A DNA stretch of 64,000 nt from Hazenella coriacea (GTDB lineage: Bacteria; Bacillota; Bacilli; Thermoactinomycetales; Thermoactinomycetaceae): assembly GCF_004341825.1 (NCBI RefSeq), contig NZ_SMAG01000001.1, positions 646,712-710,711 of the forward strand. The letters are read 5' to 3'. The translations under genes and the position numbers were made by a program. The notes below the pieces were generated by a model, which searched no databases, had not been told where the DNA came from, and worked only from the letters and a program-made list of their open reading frames with translations. Numbering within the stretch: position 1 is the first letter of the stretch; each line of letters begins with the position of its first letter. This document shows positions 9,501 to 18,849 of this stretch, piece by piece.

Positions 9501-12500
9501 GCTCCACTCTTAATAACGCCCCATACACCAACAATCATTTCAATGGAAGGCTCCGCCAATACTCCGATCACTGTATTTGGTTTTGCTCCCTTTTCGATCA
9601 GGTGTCTTGCCAATTGATTCGATTTTTCATTCAGTTCCTTATAAGTTATCTTCTTTGCTCCCGATACGATGGCTATACGGTCTGGATCTCGCTCCACTTG
9701 CTCTTCAAATAACTCTTTGATTGTTTTTGATGTAGGATATGGAACGGTTGTACGATTTATATCAAATAGCAACAAGTCTCTTTCTGCTGTTGTTAACAGG
9801 TCGATTTCCCCAATAGGTATCGTGAGATCCTCTACCATAGCTTCAAGAATACGAATCAAATGTTGGGTCATTCGCTCAATAGTACTGTTGCTAAATAGAC
9901 CTGTTCTATACTCCATCACCAAATCGAGTTCACCATCTAGTTCAGTCACTTTCAGTTCTAAATCAAATTTTGCCGTTCTATTTTTATGTTCGTAAGGGAT
10001 CACATCAAAATCATCCACTTGCGCCTTATTTAGGTCAACATTCTCAAATGCAAACATCACATCAAATAAAGGATGACGACTCAAATCTCTGTTTAAATTT
10101 AGTTTTTCGACAAGCATCTCAAATGGATAGTCCTGATTTTCAAGAGCTTCAAATGAATTTTTCGCCACCTCTTTGATAAAACTTTTCAAGGTAGTTTCAG
10201 GTTTAGGATCATTTCTAAGTGCAAGTGTATTAACAAACATTCCTACTAGATTTTCCAAATCAGCATGTCGTCTTCCTGCCACTGGACTTCCTACAACAAT
10301 ATCTTCTTGAGAAGTATACTGGTGCAACAATACATTAAACGCCGATAATAAGACTGAGTACAGGGTGACACCTTGTTCCACAGTGATCCGATTTAATTCT
10401 GATGTTAAGCGACTACTTAATTTCAGTCTCACTTCATCGCCTTCAAATGTTTGTTCATCGGATCTAGGATAGTCTGTAGGCAGATCTAAGAGTGGAATTT
10501 CTTGAGAAAATTGATCTAACCAATATTCCTCTTGCTTTTGTATCCCTGAATGAATCAAGTCATTCTGCCAAGCTGCAAAATCTTTATATTGTAAGTTTAG
10601 CTCTGGCAACTCTCTTCCTTCATACAAACTGAAAAACTCTCTAATCAAAATACTAATGGATAAACCATCCGACACAATATGATGCATATCATACATCAGT
10701 AAAAACTTTGATGGTGACAATTCAACAATAGCAGCACGGAACAAAGGAGGATGTTCCAACGCAAAAGGTTGAATAAACGATTCCATCCAACGATCTATAT
10801 CATTTTTATTCATCTCTAAACGTTGAAGTTCAAAGTCAACGTTCTGATGCACTCTTTGAAATATTTGTCCCTCGACCTGCTCAAAAGAAGTTCTCAGTAT
10901 TTCATGTCGGTTGATTAACGCTTTAAACGATTTTTCCATTCGCTCTTGATCCACTTTACCCTCAATGATAACAGCACTGGGCATGTTATAATTAGTACTC
11001 ATTCCGCCGAGCTGATGAACGAAGTACATTCGTCTTTGAGCGGCCGACACTTCATAAAATTCCTGCTCTGCAACAGGATCAATCGACATGTATGTGGTTT
11101 TCTTTTTTAAAGCTTCTTCAATCAGTACAGATAACTCTTTAATGGTTGGCATTTCAAAGACTTTAGCCAATGGAAGCTCCACATCAAACTTCCTGTGTAT
11201 TTCAGAAATGAGCGTAATCGCTTTTAAAGATTGACCACCAATTTCAAAAAAGTGTTGATTCATTCCTACTTCATCAACTTCAAGGAGTTCCTCCCACATT
11301 TGAACCAATTTCTTCTGTATTTCCGTTTGTGGAACCTCTAATTCCTCCTCAGGTTTCGTGATGATGGTCATATGAGTAAGTGCTTTGCGATCGATTTTCC
11401 CATTTGGATTGAGAGGAAACTGATCTACTTGGATAAAAAATGATGGCACCATGTACTCTGGAAGCTTATTCTGTAGAAATTCTCTTATTTCCGATGTTTT
11501 ATCTCCTTCAGGGTCTATAGCAACATAATAAGCCACCAGATAGTTATCTCTTGTACTACCTTCTTTCACAACGATAACTCCATCTTTTACAAGAGCGCAT
11601 CGGTTCAAAACGGTTTCCACTTCACCAATGTCAATGCGATGACCTCTAATTTTTGTCTGATCATCCTTTCTTCCTAAAACCTCAATACTACCGTCTTCAA
11701 GCATCCTTCCTAGATCCCCAGTTTGGTAAAGTCGTTGACCGTAGCCATCGTAAAATGGATCTTCAATAAATTTTTCTTTCGTTAACTCTGGATGATTTAG
11801 ATAACCTCTCGCTAAAGGAATTCCGCCGATGAAAATTTCACCTTTGACTCCAACAGGAAGTGGTTTCATGCTCTCATCCAAAATATAAATCCGTCGATTG
11901 GCAAGCGGCTTCCCTACTGGAATGAATTTCAAATGTGCACTCTTGTTTCCTTTTCCTGAAACAGGATACAAGGTACTGGTCATCGCCGTTTCAGCTGGCC
12001 CATAAGCATTTAAAAGAAGAATATGCTCCAAAGGAAGCTCTTCCCAAAGTGACACTTTCTCCGCCGGCATCTGTTCCCCACCAACAACAACTAACCGTAA
12101 CTTGCTAGTTGGAATAATTTCTGGGCGATTATGCCACTCTTGCACGACCTCGTTCCAATAAGAGGTAGGAAGATTCGTCACAGTAAGCCCTAGTTCCACA
12201 CATTTTTTCGCAAATTGATAAGGTGTCCAAATGCTATGATCCCGTAGAACAAGAGTCGCTCCTCCAGCCAATGTCGTAAGAATTTGCTCGAGTGATATAT
12301 CAAAACTGATCGAAGAAAACTGGAGAATACGATCCTCTGGTGTGATTTGGTAACGGTGGATCATGTCAATCGAATGGCTAACCACTGCTTCATGTGGCAT
12401 CATCACACCTTTCGGTTTTCCAGATGAACCTGAAGTGTAAATGATATATGCCAGATGATCAGGGCGAACCTTGGATTTAGGATGAGTCTCTGGCTCTCGA

Positions 12501-15500
12501 ACAACTAAGTCCCACTCAGTATCCAAACAGACCGTTTGACATGCATCATTTTGAACTTTGGACTTGAGAGCATTCTCAGTTAGCAAGACAGGTACCTCTG
12601 CATCTTCTAACATCATTTTGAGCCGTTCAGTAGGATAATTCACATCAATAGGTAGGAAAGCTCCTCCTGCTTTCAAGATCCCAAGAATTCCGACGATCAT
12701 CTTTAGCGAACGTTCCACATACACCCCAACAGGTACTTCTGGACCAACCCCCATTTTTATGAGCTTGTGAGCCAATTGATTGGAGAGGACATCCAATTCC
12801 CTATAAGATAAGCGCTCACCATCCTGCATAACCGCTGTATGGTGCGGGTGTAGCTTTACTTGTGCTTCAAACAAGTCGTTAAAGCATTGTTCTTTGGGAT
12901 AATACATCAAGGTATGATTGCGTCCGACTAAAATTTCATGGATCTCTTGCTCGGACATCATCGAAAGCTGACCCAAGGTACCTGATTCACACGCCAAAAT
13001 CTGCTGAATGATATGAACCAGATGACCAAGAATTTGATTGGCCTCAGCTTCATCTAAATAATGGTGATCAAATAAAATCTTTACGTGTAATTTCGGATGT
13101 AAATTACAATAGACAGTTAAGGGATAGTCCATTTGTTCCTCTACTCGCATCGATGCCACATTTAAAGATCCTAATCCTTCTTTTAATGCTAGTTCAAAAG
13201 GATAATTTTCGAAAATAACGATGCTTTCATATAGATCAAAGAGAGCTGTATCCCTCGGAACTTCACTCCAATTCCGAATGTCGGCGAGAGAAGTATATTC
13301 AAATTGGCGCATTTCAGCTTGTTTCAACTGTAAATTCTGTAGCCAATCTTTAAGGCTGTAATGATCATCCACATTGATTCTAAATGGCTGTGTATTCATC
13401 AAACATCCAATGATAGAATCCGATTGATTTAAATCCACGGGTCGACCTGATGAAGTGGTACCAAAAACCACATCATTGATTCCAGAATAACGGTTTAAAA
13501 GGATTGCCCAAGCACCTTGCACGATTGTATTTAATGTAATGCGATGTTTTTTCGCAAATGATTTCATTTTTTCTTGGATTTCATCAGACACTTCATAAAC
13601 AACATCCCCGTAAGCGGATATTGCTTGCGTTTTTACCTTTGTCGGGAAAATATGGTTAAACCGGATCGGTGTTTGAAACCCTTTTAATGCTTGCTTCCAA
13701 AAGTCTTCTGCTTTTTCTAGGTCTTGTTTTTGCAGCCATTTCACATATTCTCTCAAAGAGAGTGCATCGTTTAGGTTAAGAGAATCCCCGTCACAATAAG
13801 CCTTATAAAGCAAACCAATCTCTTTGAGGAGGATCCCTGAAGACCAACCGTCAAATTGAAGATGATGGTGTGTCCAAACCACTTCATAAAGAGAATCTTT
13901 CCGCTTCACGACCAACACTCTCATCAATGGAGTGGATGATAAGTCAAATCCTTTTCTACGATCTTCCTCGAGCAAATGATCTAGCTTTTGTTGACTCTCA
14001 TCTTCTGGAATGTCACTCCAATCGATCACTTCAAAAGGAACTTTTATATCTTTATGGATCACTTGTATCGGCTCTTTCAATCCATCCCAATGGTATGAAG
14101 CTCTTAAACTCTCGTGTCGATCCAACAGAGTCTGCCAAGTCTTTTTAAAAGCTTCGATATTTAGGTGAGAGTGGATCGTAAAGACCGTTTGCTCTACCGT
14201 TACAGATGAATCCGGTGAATAAATGTGATGAAAAACCATACTCTGTTGGACAGGTGAAAGTGGATAAATATCTTCGATGTTTTTATATTGTACGACCCAA
14301 TCATCCAATTTCTTTTGCCCAACCTCGACTAGCGGAAAATCTGAGGGGGTAAATTGGCAGATTGTTTGCGCCTTACAGTATTGGATGGTATTTCTCAAGT
14401 GGTACACGAAATCATCTGCTAAACGCTGAATCGTTTCTGGCAAATGCTTATGAGTGCTATACTTCCACTCGATGTTCAGCTCACCATCGACAATCATACA
14501 ATCGATATCGATCAAATGGCTTCTGATCCCATTTAAATCGCGTGCAGAACCTGTATTTACATCTGAAATTTTAAATAGCTTACTCTTTTCTAATATCTGC
14601 TCAAACTGTCCAAGGTAATTAAAAGTTACTTGAGCCCTTGGTTTAGATGTAATTTTTTCACGAATTTCTTGATCTGCTAAATAATATAAAAGTTCATATC
14701 CAATTCCACCATGAGGAACTTTCCGAAGATCTTCTTTCACTTGTTTTATTAAATTAGCCATTGGCTCTTCGGGATTGACTCCATGTAGAACCATTGGATA
14801 CACACAGGTAAACCAACCGATCGTACGGGAGACATCATGTTCTTTCAATAATGGAACCCTTCCATGCCCTTCTAAATCAATCAGTGTTGCTCCATTCCAT
14901 GAAGAAAAGGTAAAAGAGAGTGCCGTAAGCAGAATATCATCAATCCTCGTTTTGAATGCGGAATGAATATCAGACAACAAGTATTGGGTTTCGTCCTTCC
15001 TCAACTTAACGGAAATCGTACGGGCGGACTTCTCTGTATTTAATCCTTTCTTGAGATCCACAGGGATCGAATGGATTGAAGATGAAGCCTTGTCCAACCA
15101 ATAACCTAGCTCCTCCTTGAGTGAAGTGGAATGGGCATACTCATATAAATACTCTGACCATTTCTTAAAAGAAAGGCTCTTTGGAGGAAGCTGTACGGTC
15201 TCCTTATTTTTCAGTTGTTCATATATACCTTGTAAGTCTTCAATGATAATCCGCCATGAGTAACCATCTACAACAAGATGATGCGCAGTCATAAACAGCT
15301 TTCCGCGCTGCTCTTTTCCATAATCAAAAAATGCTGCTCTCATGATTGGACCTTCGGTAATATTCAATCTACACTGAAGATCAGATAAAATCTGACTCAT
15401 TTTGTCATGACGCTCCATGATTGGCGTATCCGACAAATCATAAATATCAAATAACACATGTGGATCAGAGTCTGAATAAACTTGACTCCACTCCCCATTT

Positions 15501-18500
15501 CGCTGATGATAGCGAAGCCTCAAGCTATCATGATAACGTGCCAATATCTGAAAGCTTTGCTTCAACCACTCAGAGTTCATATTGTGCTCCGTTTCAAGCA
15601 AGACTGATTGATTCCAATGATGAGGATTTTCTAAATCCTGCTCAAAAAACCATTTTTGGATTGGTGTAAGTAGAACTTCTCCTGTTTCTGGTGTATTTGT
15701 CTCTTCCTGCTTCATTTGTTTTCGATCAACCACACGTGCAAGTTCTATGATTGTCTGGTATTGGAACATTTGGCTTACGGTCACTTGTAATCCTACTTGC
15801 ATCGCTTTACCAGCAACTTGAATACTGAGAATAGAGTCTCCACCCAACTCAAAAAAATTATCATAGATACTTATCGTTTCTTTCTCGATTCCTAAAACCG
15901 AAGACCATATTTCGACTAACTCTACCTCCGTTTGATTCCGAGGAGCTACAGTACTATTTTTGTGATTCAGATCGGGAGCGGGTAATGCCTTCCGGTCAAT
16001 TTTTCCGATTGGTGTTAAAGGTAACTGATCCAATTGAACAAAATATGAAGGGATCATGTATTCTGGCAGTTCTACAGCCAGAAACTCTTTTAGCTCTTTT
16101 ACATCCACTTGAGTCTCAGAAACGATATACGCACAAAGAACCTTTTTGCCATCTTTATTTTCTTGATCAACGACGACAGCCTCTTTCACCTTTTCATCTC
16201 TTAACAATTGCTGTTGAATTTCCCCAAGCTCAATTCGATATCCCCGGATTTTAACCTGATGATCGATCCTCCCGATCATCTCAATCTCTCCAGTAGGAAG
16301 CCACCTTCCAAGATCACCTGTTTTATACATTCTTTCACCAGGCATATAAGGATCACTTAAAAATTTCTCATCGGTAGATTCAGGCATATTCAAATATCCA
16401 CGGGTTACACCTGCTCCTGCAATATATAACTCACCAGGGAATCCAATCGGAGCTAGATTTTGGTCTTGATCAAGGATATAACATCTTACATTTGAAACTG
16501 GCTTTCCTAAGAGTACCTTTTCACTCGTTGAACATTTCCAGCATAAAGCATCAATCGTTGTTTCGGTTGGTCCATAAATGTTATATAATTCATATCCTTT
16601 ATCGATCAGTTCGTCTTTTAAAGACTCTTCCATTGGCTCTCCACCCGATATGACTGTACGCAAACTTTCCAATTTCCGATCATGACATAGTAATTCTTTT
16701 AAAACTGTTGGTATAAAGTTAATAAGATGGATTTGATGTTGATCTACATAGTCACAAAATTGCTGTTTGTTAAGGATGACATCCTTTTCAGCAATATGCA
16801 ATGTCCCTCCATGTACCAAGGTTCCAAAAAAGTCCTCGATACTGGGATCAAAAATATAATCAGTCATTTGTAAGATATTAGTGTTTTCTGTTACACGGAA
16901 ATTCTGACCAAACCAACGAATAATATTAACCACATTACGGTTTTCTACCATAACCCCTTTTGGCTTTCCAGTTGTACCCGAAGTATAGAAGATGGAAAAC
17001 AAGTCAGTGGGATCAGAGTCAACGTTTGGTCTGTTCGAATTCCCCGAAAACAACTCACTATCATCCAAAAATAAAATCGTTTGATCCGTAAACTCTTTAG
17101 ATATAGAGCTGTCTATTAAATGTTTTTGAGTCAACAAGAGATGGACATGACTATCCTGAAACATATGTCTTTTTCGAGATTCAGGATATGTAGGATCAAC
17201 CGGTAAATAAGCACATCCTGCTTTTAAGATAGCAATAATCCCTGCAAGCATTTCGATGGAACGCTCCACCATGATGCCGACAACCTCACCTTTTTGAACT
17301 CCCTTTTTGATCAACACATTGGCCAAACGGTTAGACATCTCATCTAACTCTTTATAAGTGACGAATTTCTCCTTGCACACCACACTGATTTGTTCAGGGG
17401 TCTTTCTAACTTGTTGTTCAAATAATTGACATACCGTCTTATTTTCGGAGAAATCGACTCGAGTATGATTAAAATCATTAAGAATTTGCTCTTTCTCTTC
17501 TTTCGTTATGATTTCAATCTGTTCTACCTTTTGCTCGGGATGATGCATCATTCCATCCATAATTAAAGAGAAACTATGTGCCAAGCGTTCAATGGTTGAT
17601 GAATCAAATAATTGCTCATTGTAACTAAAACAAACCTCAATATCATCCAAAACGGTCACGCCTATGGTCAAATCATAGTTGGTCATTTCAAATGAAGAAT
17701 ACGAAGTAAAGGTCAAACCATCATTTTTATTAATAACAGATTGATCCAATGGATAGTTTTCCAAAACAACAATGGTATCAAATAAATTGGACTTATCGTC
17801 TAACTCACTATATTTTTTGATATCTACAAGAGGGGTATTTTCATGCTCTTTCCTCTTTTGTAATGTCTGGTTCACTCTTTTTATCAGATCAATAACTGAT
17901 TCATCGGTGCTTCTTTTCACCCGTAAAGGGATTGTATTGATAAATAATCCAACAAGATCTTCGACCCCATTAAAGGTTTCTGATCGACCAGAGACTGTTG
18001 TACCAAAGACAATATCTTCACAGTTATTAGCCTTTTGCAATGCAATTCCCCACACACTATAGATCAATGCTGCTAGGGTAATTTCATTTTTTCTAGCAAA
18101 CTCCTCTAGTTGTTCTTTAGGAAATTGAATCTTGTAATGACGATCTCTTCGTACCATTGAATCTTTTACGTTTTTAGAAACCAGCCTAGTTTGTAAATCA
18201 AACCCCTTTAAATACTCCTGCCAAAAAGCTTTTTGTTGCCCTCGATCCAAATCCTTCATGTATTTGACAAATTCCTTGTATTTTTTCTTTATAGGGAGGA
18301 CATAAGATTCTGACTGGTTATACCGATGGTAGGCATTTAAAAATTCCTTCAGTAGAATTCCATTACTCCAACCATCATATAAAATATGGTGGTTGCTAAT
18401 CATCATTTCATACTTTTCTTCTTCTAATTTACACAAGGTAATCCTAAATGGAACATCGTTGAGATCAAACTTCTTATCTCGATCTTTCACTTTTATTTTC

Positions 18501-18823
18501 TCAAGAATAGCTCGCTTTTGTTCCTCGTCATTCATCTGTAAATCATAGATTTCCAACTGTAATGGATATTCTTTCAAAATAATTTGCACAGGAGCTGTTA
18601 CTTTCTCCCATCGAAACAGTGTGCGTAACATTTCATTGGTTCTAATCACTGACTCCCATGCTTGCCGAAAGATACCTTCATTTACTTCCCCGGTAATCTC
18701 GATCGAGAGTTGTTCAAAATACTCATCACTATGGGGATTTTTCAAGTGATGGAACAAAATTCCCTCTTGTATAGGTGTTAAACTAAGAATATCTTCCACA
18801 TTTTCTTTTGATAGTTTCACCAT
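6560..18823 (-). CDS. NRPS-3: three-module synthetase C-A-T-E-C-A-T-C-A-T-C
   Basis: 4087-residue non-ribosomal peptide synthetase. Domains with landmarks: C1 (HHxxxDG near residue 143, D-donor type LTPIQEGILFH), A1 (SGTTGKPKG near 614), T1 (Ser ~996), E (HHLVVDG ~1180), C2 (~1651, again D-donor type), A2 (~2131), T2 (~2531), C3 (~2713, L-donor type), A3 (~3186), T3 (~3579), and a complete final C4 (HHIISDG ~3773) ending in a short acidic tail. There is no thioesterase. Pocket residues read by eye: A1 DPENIGIIDK (acidic pocket, perhaps an amine-bearing residue), A2 DIENVGAMTK (unassigned), A3 DLTKVGHIGK (the classical Asp code). The N-terminus MVKLSKENVEDILSL resembles the acceptor COM docking segment of TycB-type enzymes, fitting NRPS-2 upstream. 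The final C needs an acceptor, best supplied by NRPS-1. Last gene of the operon, 26 bases after the exporter. Confidence 0.95.
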   Translation of the reverse strand: MVKLSKENVEDILSLTPIQEGILFHHLKNPHSDEYFEQLSIEITGEVNEGIFRQAWESVIRTNEMLRTLFRWEKVTAPVQIILKEYPLQLEIYDLQMNDEEQKRAILEKIKVKDRDKKFDLNDVPFRITLCKLEEEKYEMMISNHHILYDGWSNGILLKEFLNAYHRYNQSESYVLPIKKKYKEFVKYMKDLDRGQQKAFWQEYLKGFDLQTRLVSKNVKDSMVRRDRHYKIQFPKEQLEEFARKNEITLAALIYSVWGIALQKANNCEDIVFGTTVSGRSETFNGVEDLVGLFINTIPLRVKRSTDESVIDLIKRVNQTLQKRKEHENTPLVDIKKYSELDDKSNLFDTIVVLENYPLDQSVINKNDGLTFTSYSSFEMTNYDLTIGVTVLDDIEVCFSYNEQLFDSSTIERLAHSFSLIMDGMMHHPEQKVEQIEIITKEEKEQILNDFNHTRVDFSENKTVCQLFEQQVRKTPEQISVVCKEKFVTYKELDEMSNRLANVLIKKGVQKGEVVGIMVERSIEMLAGIIAILKAGCAYLPVDPTYPESRKRHMFQDSHVHLLLTQKHLIDSSISKEFTDQTILFLDDSELFSGNSNRPNVDSDPTDLFSIFYTSGTTGKPKGVMVENRNVVNIIRWFGQNFRVTENTNILQMTDYIFDPSIEDFFGTLVHGGTLHIAEKDVILNKQQFCDYVDQHQIHLINFIPTVLKELLCHDRKLESLRTVISGGEPMEESLKDELIDKGYELYNIYGPTETTIDALCWKCSTSEKVLLGKPVSNVRCYILDQDQNLAPIGFPGELYIAGAGVTRGYLNMPESTDEKFLSDPYMPGERMYKTGDLGRWLPTGEIEMIGRIDHQVKIRGYRIELGEIQQQLLRDEKVKEAVVVDQENKDGKKVLCAYIVSETQVDVKELKEFLAVELPEYMIPSYFVQLDQLPLTPIGKIDRKALPAPDLNHKNSTVAPRNQTEVELVEIWSSVLGIEKETISIYDNFFELGGDSILSIQVAGKAMQVGLQVTVSQMFQYQTIIELARVVDRKQMKQEETNTPETGEVLLTPIQKWFFEQDLENPHHWNQSVLLETEHNMNSEWLKQSFQILARYHDSLRLRYHQRNGEWSQVYSDSDPHVLFDIYDLSDTPIMERHDKMSQILSDLQCRLNITEGPIMRAAFFDYGKEQRGKLFMTAHHLVVDGYSWRIIIEDLQGIYEQLKNKETVQLPPKSLSFKKWSEYLYEYAHSTSLKEELGYWLDKASSSIHSIPVDLKKGLNTEKSARTISVKLRKDETQYLLSDIHSAFKTRIDDILLTALSFTFSSWNGATLIDLEGHGRVPLLKEHDVSRTIGWFTCVYPMVLHGVNPEEPMANLIKQVKEDLRKVPHGGIGYELLYYLADQEIREKITSKPRAQVTFNYLGQFEQILEKSKLFKISDVNTGSARDLNGIRSHLIDIDCMIVDGELNIEWKYSTHKHLPETIQRLADDFVYHLRNTIQYCKAQTICQFTPSDFPLVEVGQKKLDDWVVQYKNIEDIYPLSPVQQSMVFHHIYSPDSSVTVEQTVFTIHSHLNIEAFKKTWQTLLDRHESLRASYHWDGLKEPIQVIHKDIKVPFEVIDWSDIPEDESQQKLDHLLEEDRRKGFDLSSTPLMRVLVVKRKDSLYEVVWTHHHLQFDGWSSGILLKEIGLLYKAYCDGDSLNLNDALSLREYVKWLQKQDLEKAEDFWKQALKGFQTPIRFNHIFPTKVKTQAISAYGDVVYEVSDEIQEKMKSFAKKHRITLNTIVQGAWAILLNRYSGINDVVFGTTSSGRPVDLNQSDSIIGCLMNTQPFRINVDDHYSLKDWLQNLQLKQAEMRQFEYTSLADIRNWSEVPRDTALFDLYESIVIFENYPFELALKEGLGSLNVASMRVEEQMDYPLTVYCNLHPKLHVKILFDHHYLDEAEANQILGHLVHIIQQILACESGTLGQLSMMSEQEIHEILVGRNHTLMYYPKEQCFNDLFEAQVKLHPHHTAVMQDGERLSYRELDVLSNQLAHKLIKMGVGPEVPVGVYVERSLKMIVGILGILKAGGAFLPIDVNYPTERLKMMLEDAEVPVLLTENALKSKVQNDACQTVCLDTEWDLVVREPETHPKSKVRPDHLAYIIYTSGSSGKPKGVMMPHEAVVSHSIDMIHRYQITPEDRILQFSSISFDISLEQILTTLAGGATLVLRDHSIWTPYQFAKKCVELGLTVTNLPTSYWNEVVQEWHNRPEIIPTSKLRLVVVGGEQMPAEKVSLWEELPLEHILLLNAYGPAETAMTSTLYPVSGKGNKSAHLKFIPVGKPLANRRIYILDESMKPLPVGVKGEIFIGGIPLARGYLNHPELTKEKFIEDPFYDGYGQRLYQTGDLGRMLEDGSIEVLGRKDDQTKIRGHRIDIGEVETVLNRCALVKDGVIVVKEGSTRDNYLVAYYVAIDPEGDKTSEIREFLQNKLPEYMVPSFFIQVDQFPLNPNGKIDRKALTHMTIITKPEEELEVPQTEIQKKLVQMWEELLEVDEVGMNQHFFEIGGQSLKAITLISEIHRKFDVELPLAKVFEMPTIKELSVLIEEALKKKTTYMSIDPVAEQEFYEVSAAQRRMYFVHQLGGMSTNYNMPSAVIIEGKVDQERMEKSFKALINRHEILRTSFEQVEGQIFQRVHQNVDFELQRLEMNKNDIDRWMESFIQPFALEHPPLFRAAIVELSPSKFLLMYDMHHIVSDGLSISILIREFFSLYEGRELPELNLQYKDFAAWQNDLIHSGIQKQEEYWLDQFSQEIPLLDLPTDYPRSDEQTFEGDEVRLKLSSRLTSELNRITVEQGVTLYSVLLSAFNVLLHQYTSQEDIVVGSPVAGRRHADLENLVGMFVNTLALRNDPKPETTLKSFIKEVAKNSFEALENQDYPFEMLVEKLNLNRDLSRHPLFDVMFAFENVDLNKAQVDDFDVIPYEHKNRTAKFDLELKVTELDGELDLVMEYRTGLFSNSTIERMTQHLIRILEAMVEDLTIPIGEIDLLTTAERDLLLFDINRTTVPYPTSKTIKELFEEQVERDPDRIAIVSGAKKITYKELNEKSNQLARHLIEKGAKPNTVIGVLAEPSIEMIVGVWGVIKSGATYLPIDPETPEERICFILESSESMALLTQAHLLPTVTDYPGEKIVLENPKWFTGDCSNPKDVGQSHDPIYLIYTSGTTGLPKGVPVKNQSLVNYISWFTRQVAIKSSDRTMLLSSFAFDLGYTGLYSALLNGCELHVAPKDFYTVPENLLKYLTDNKITYIKLTPSLFNLMVHNPMIGKDHNHYALRLVVLGGEEAKYTDIVKFNSLYPEVEIINHYGPSEATIGSIAHKINVAQLDWLHHRTIIGKPIDNVKVFILNSYLKPVPIGVAGEICIAGDGLTEGYLNQNEMNDDLFVEVSFGGYEKIRLYRTGDLGRFNSHGEIEFLGRIDRQLKIRGFRVEPDEIASILVQHQAVLDAIVVGKKDGHNFNDRLCAYLVLQEDIDGLELRQFLLNRLPYYMMPSSFIKVDQIPLTPNGKINYRALSEQVDQSVITVEYETPIDPIEQKIAEIWSEILEVERVGVNDHFFELGGNSLKAMLLTAEVHKQLHVNIPMRRVFQAPTVKGMGEYIKEAAKSIYASLKPLKNCKQCELSSAQKRLYILNQLEGIGTTYNMPRAILLEGEIDLERLKKVFTKLVNRHEAFRTFFEIVDGEPKQRIQEHVEVEVEYTHWEEELKIHPDEEMDDQLRKMIDSFVRPFDLSQAPLLRVGIIRLRPDLHILLTDMHHIISDGHSVHILTREFMNLYEGKEIPELQLQYKDFAVWQNEFLKTEAADQQEKYWLDVLSGELPVLNMPTNYPRPVLQSFEGDHLNFVIGKDLKERLDQLCMETDATLNMTLLAAYTVLLSKYTSQQDLIIGLPILGRTHSDLHNIIGMFANTLAIRSFPEKNKSFLQLLLEVRENLLKAVENQDYQFDLLVDQLNIKRDPSRSPIFSTMFAFQDAQKTQNVMGDIKLTPISYRNPISKFDLLLYAESREDNIHFELEYSSKLFEKETMKRMSQDFISVLEMISLNREVTIDEIEIEGLAIENNEIENVIFNFLD

Positions 18824-18849
18824 CCATGTTCTCCTCCAATTGAACTTAT

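Noticed and set aside
9669..10176. + strand frames inside NRPS-3
   Set aside because: Shadows of the adenylation and condensation coding sequence on the opposite strand.
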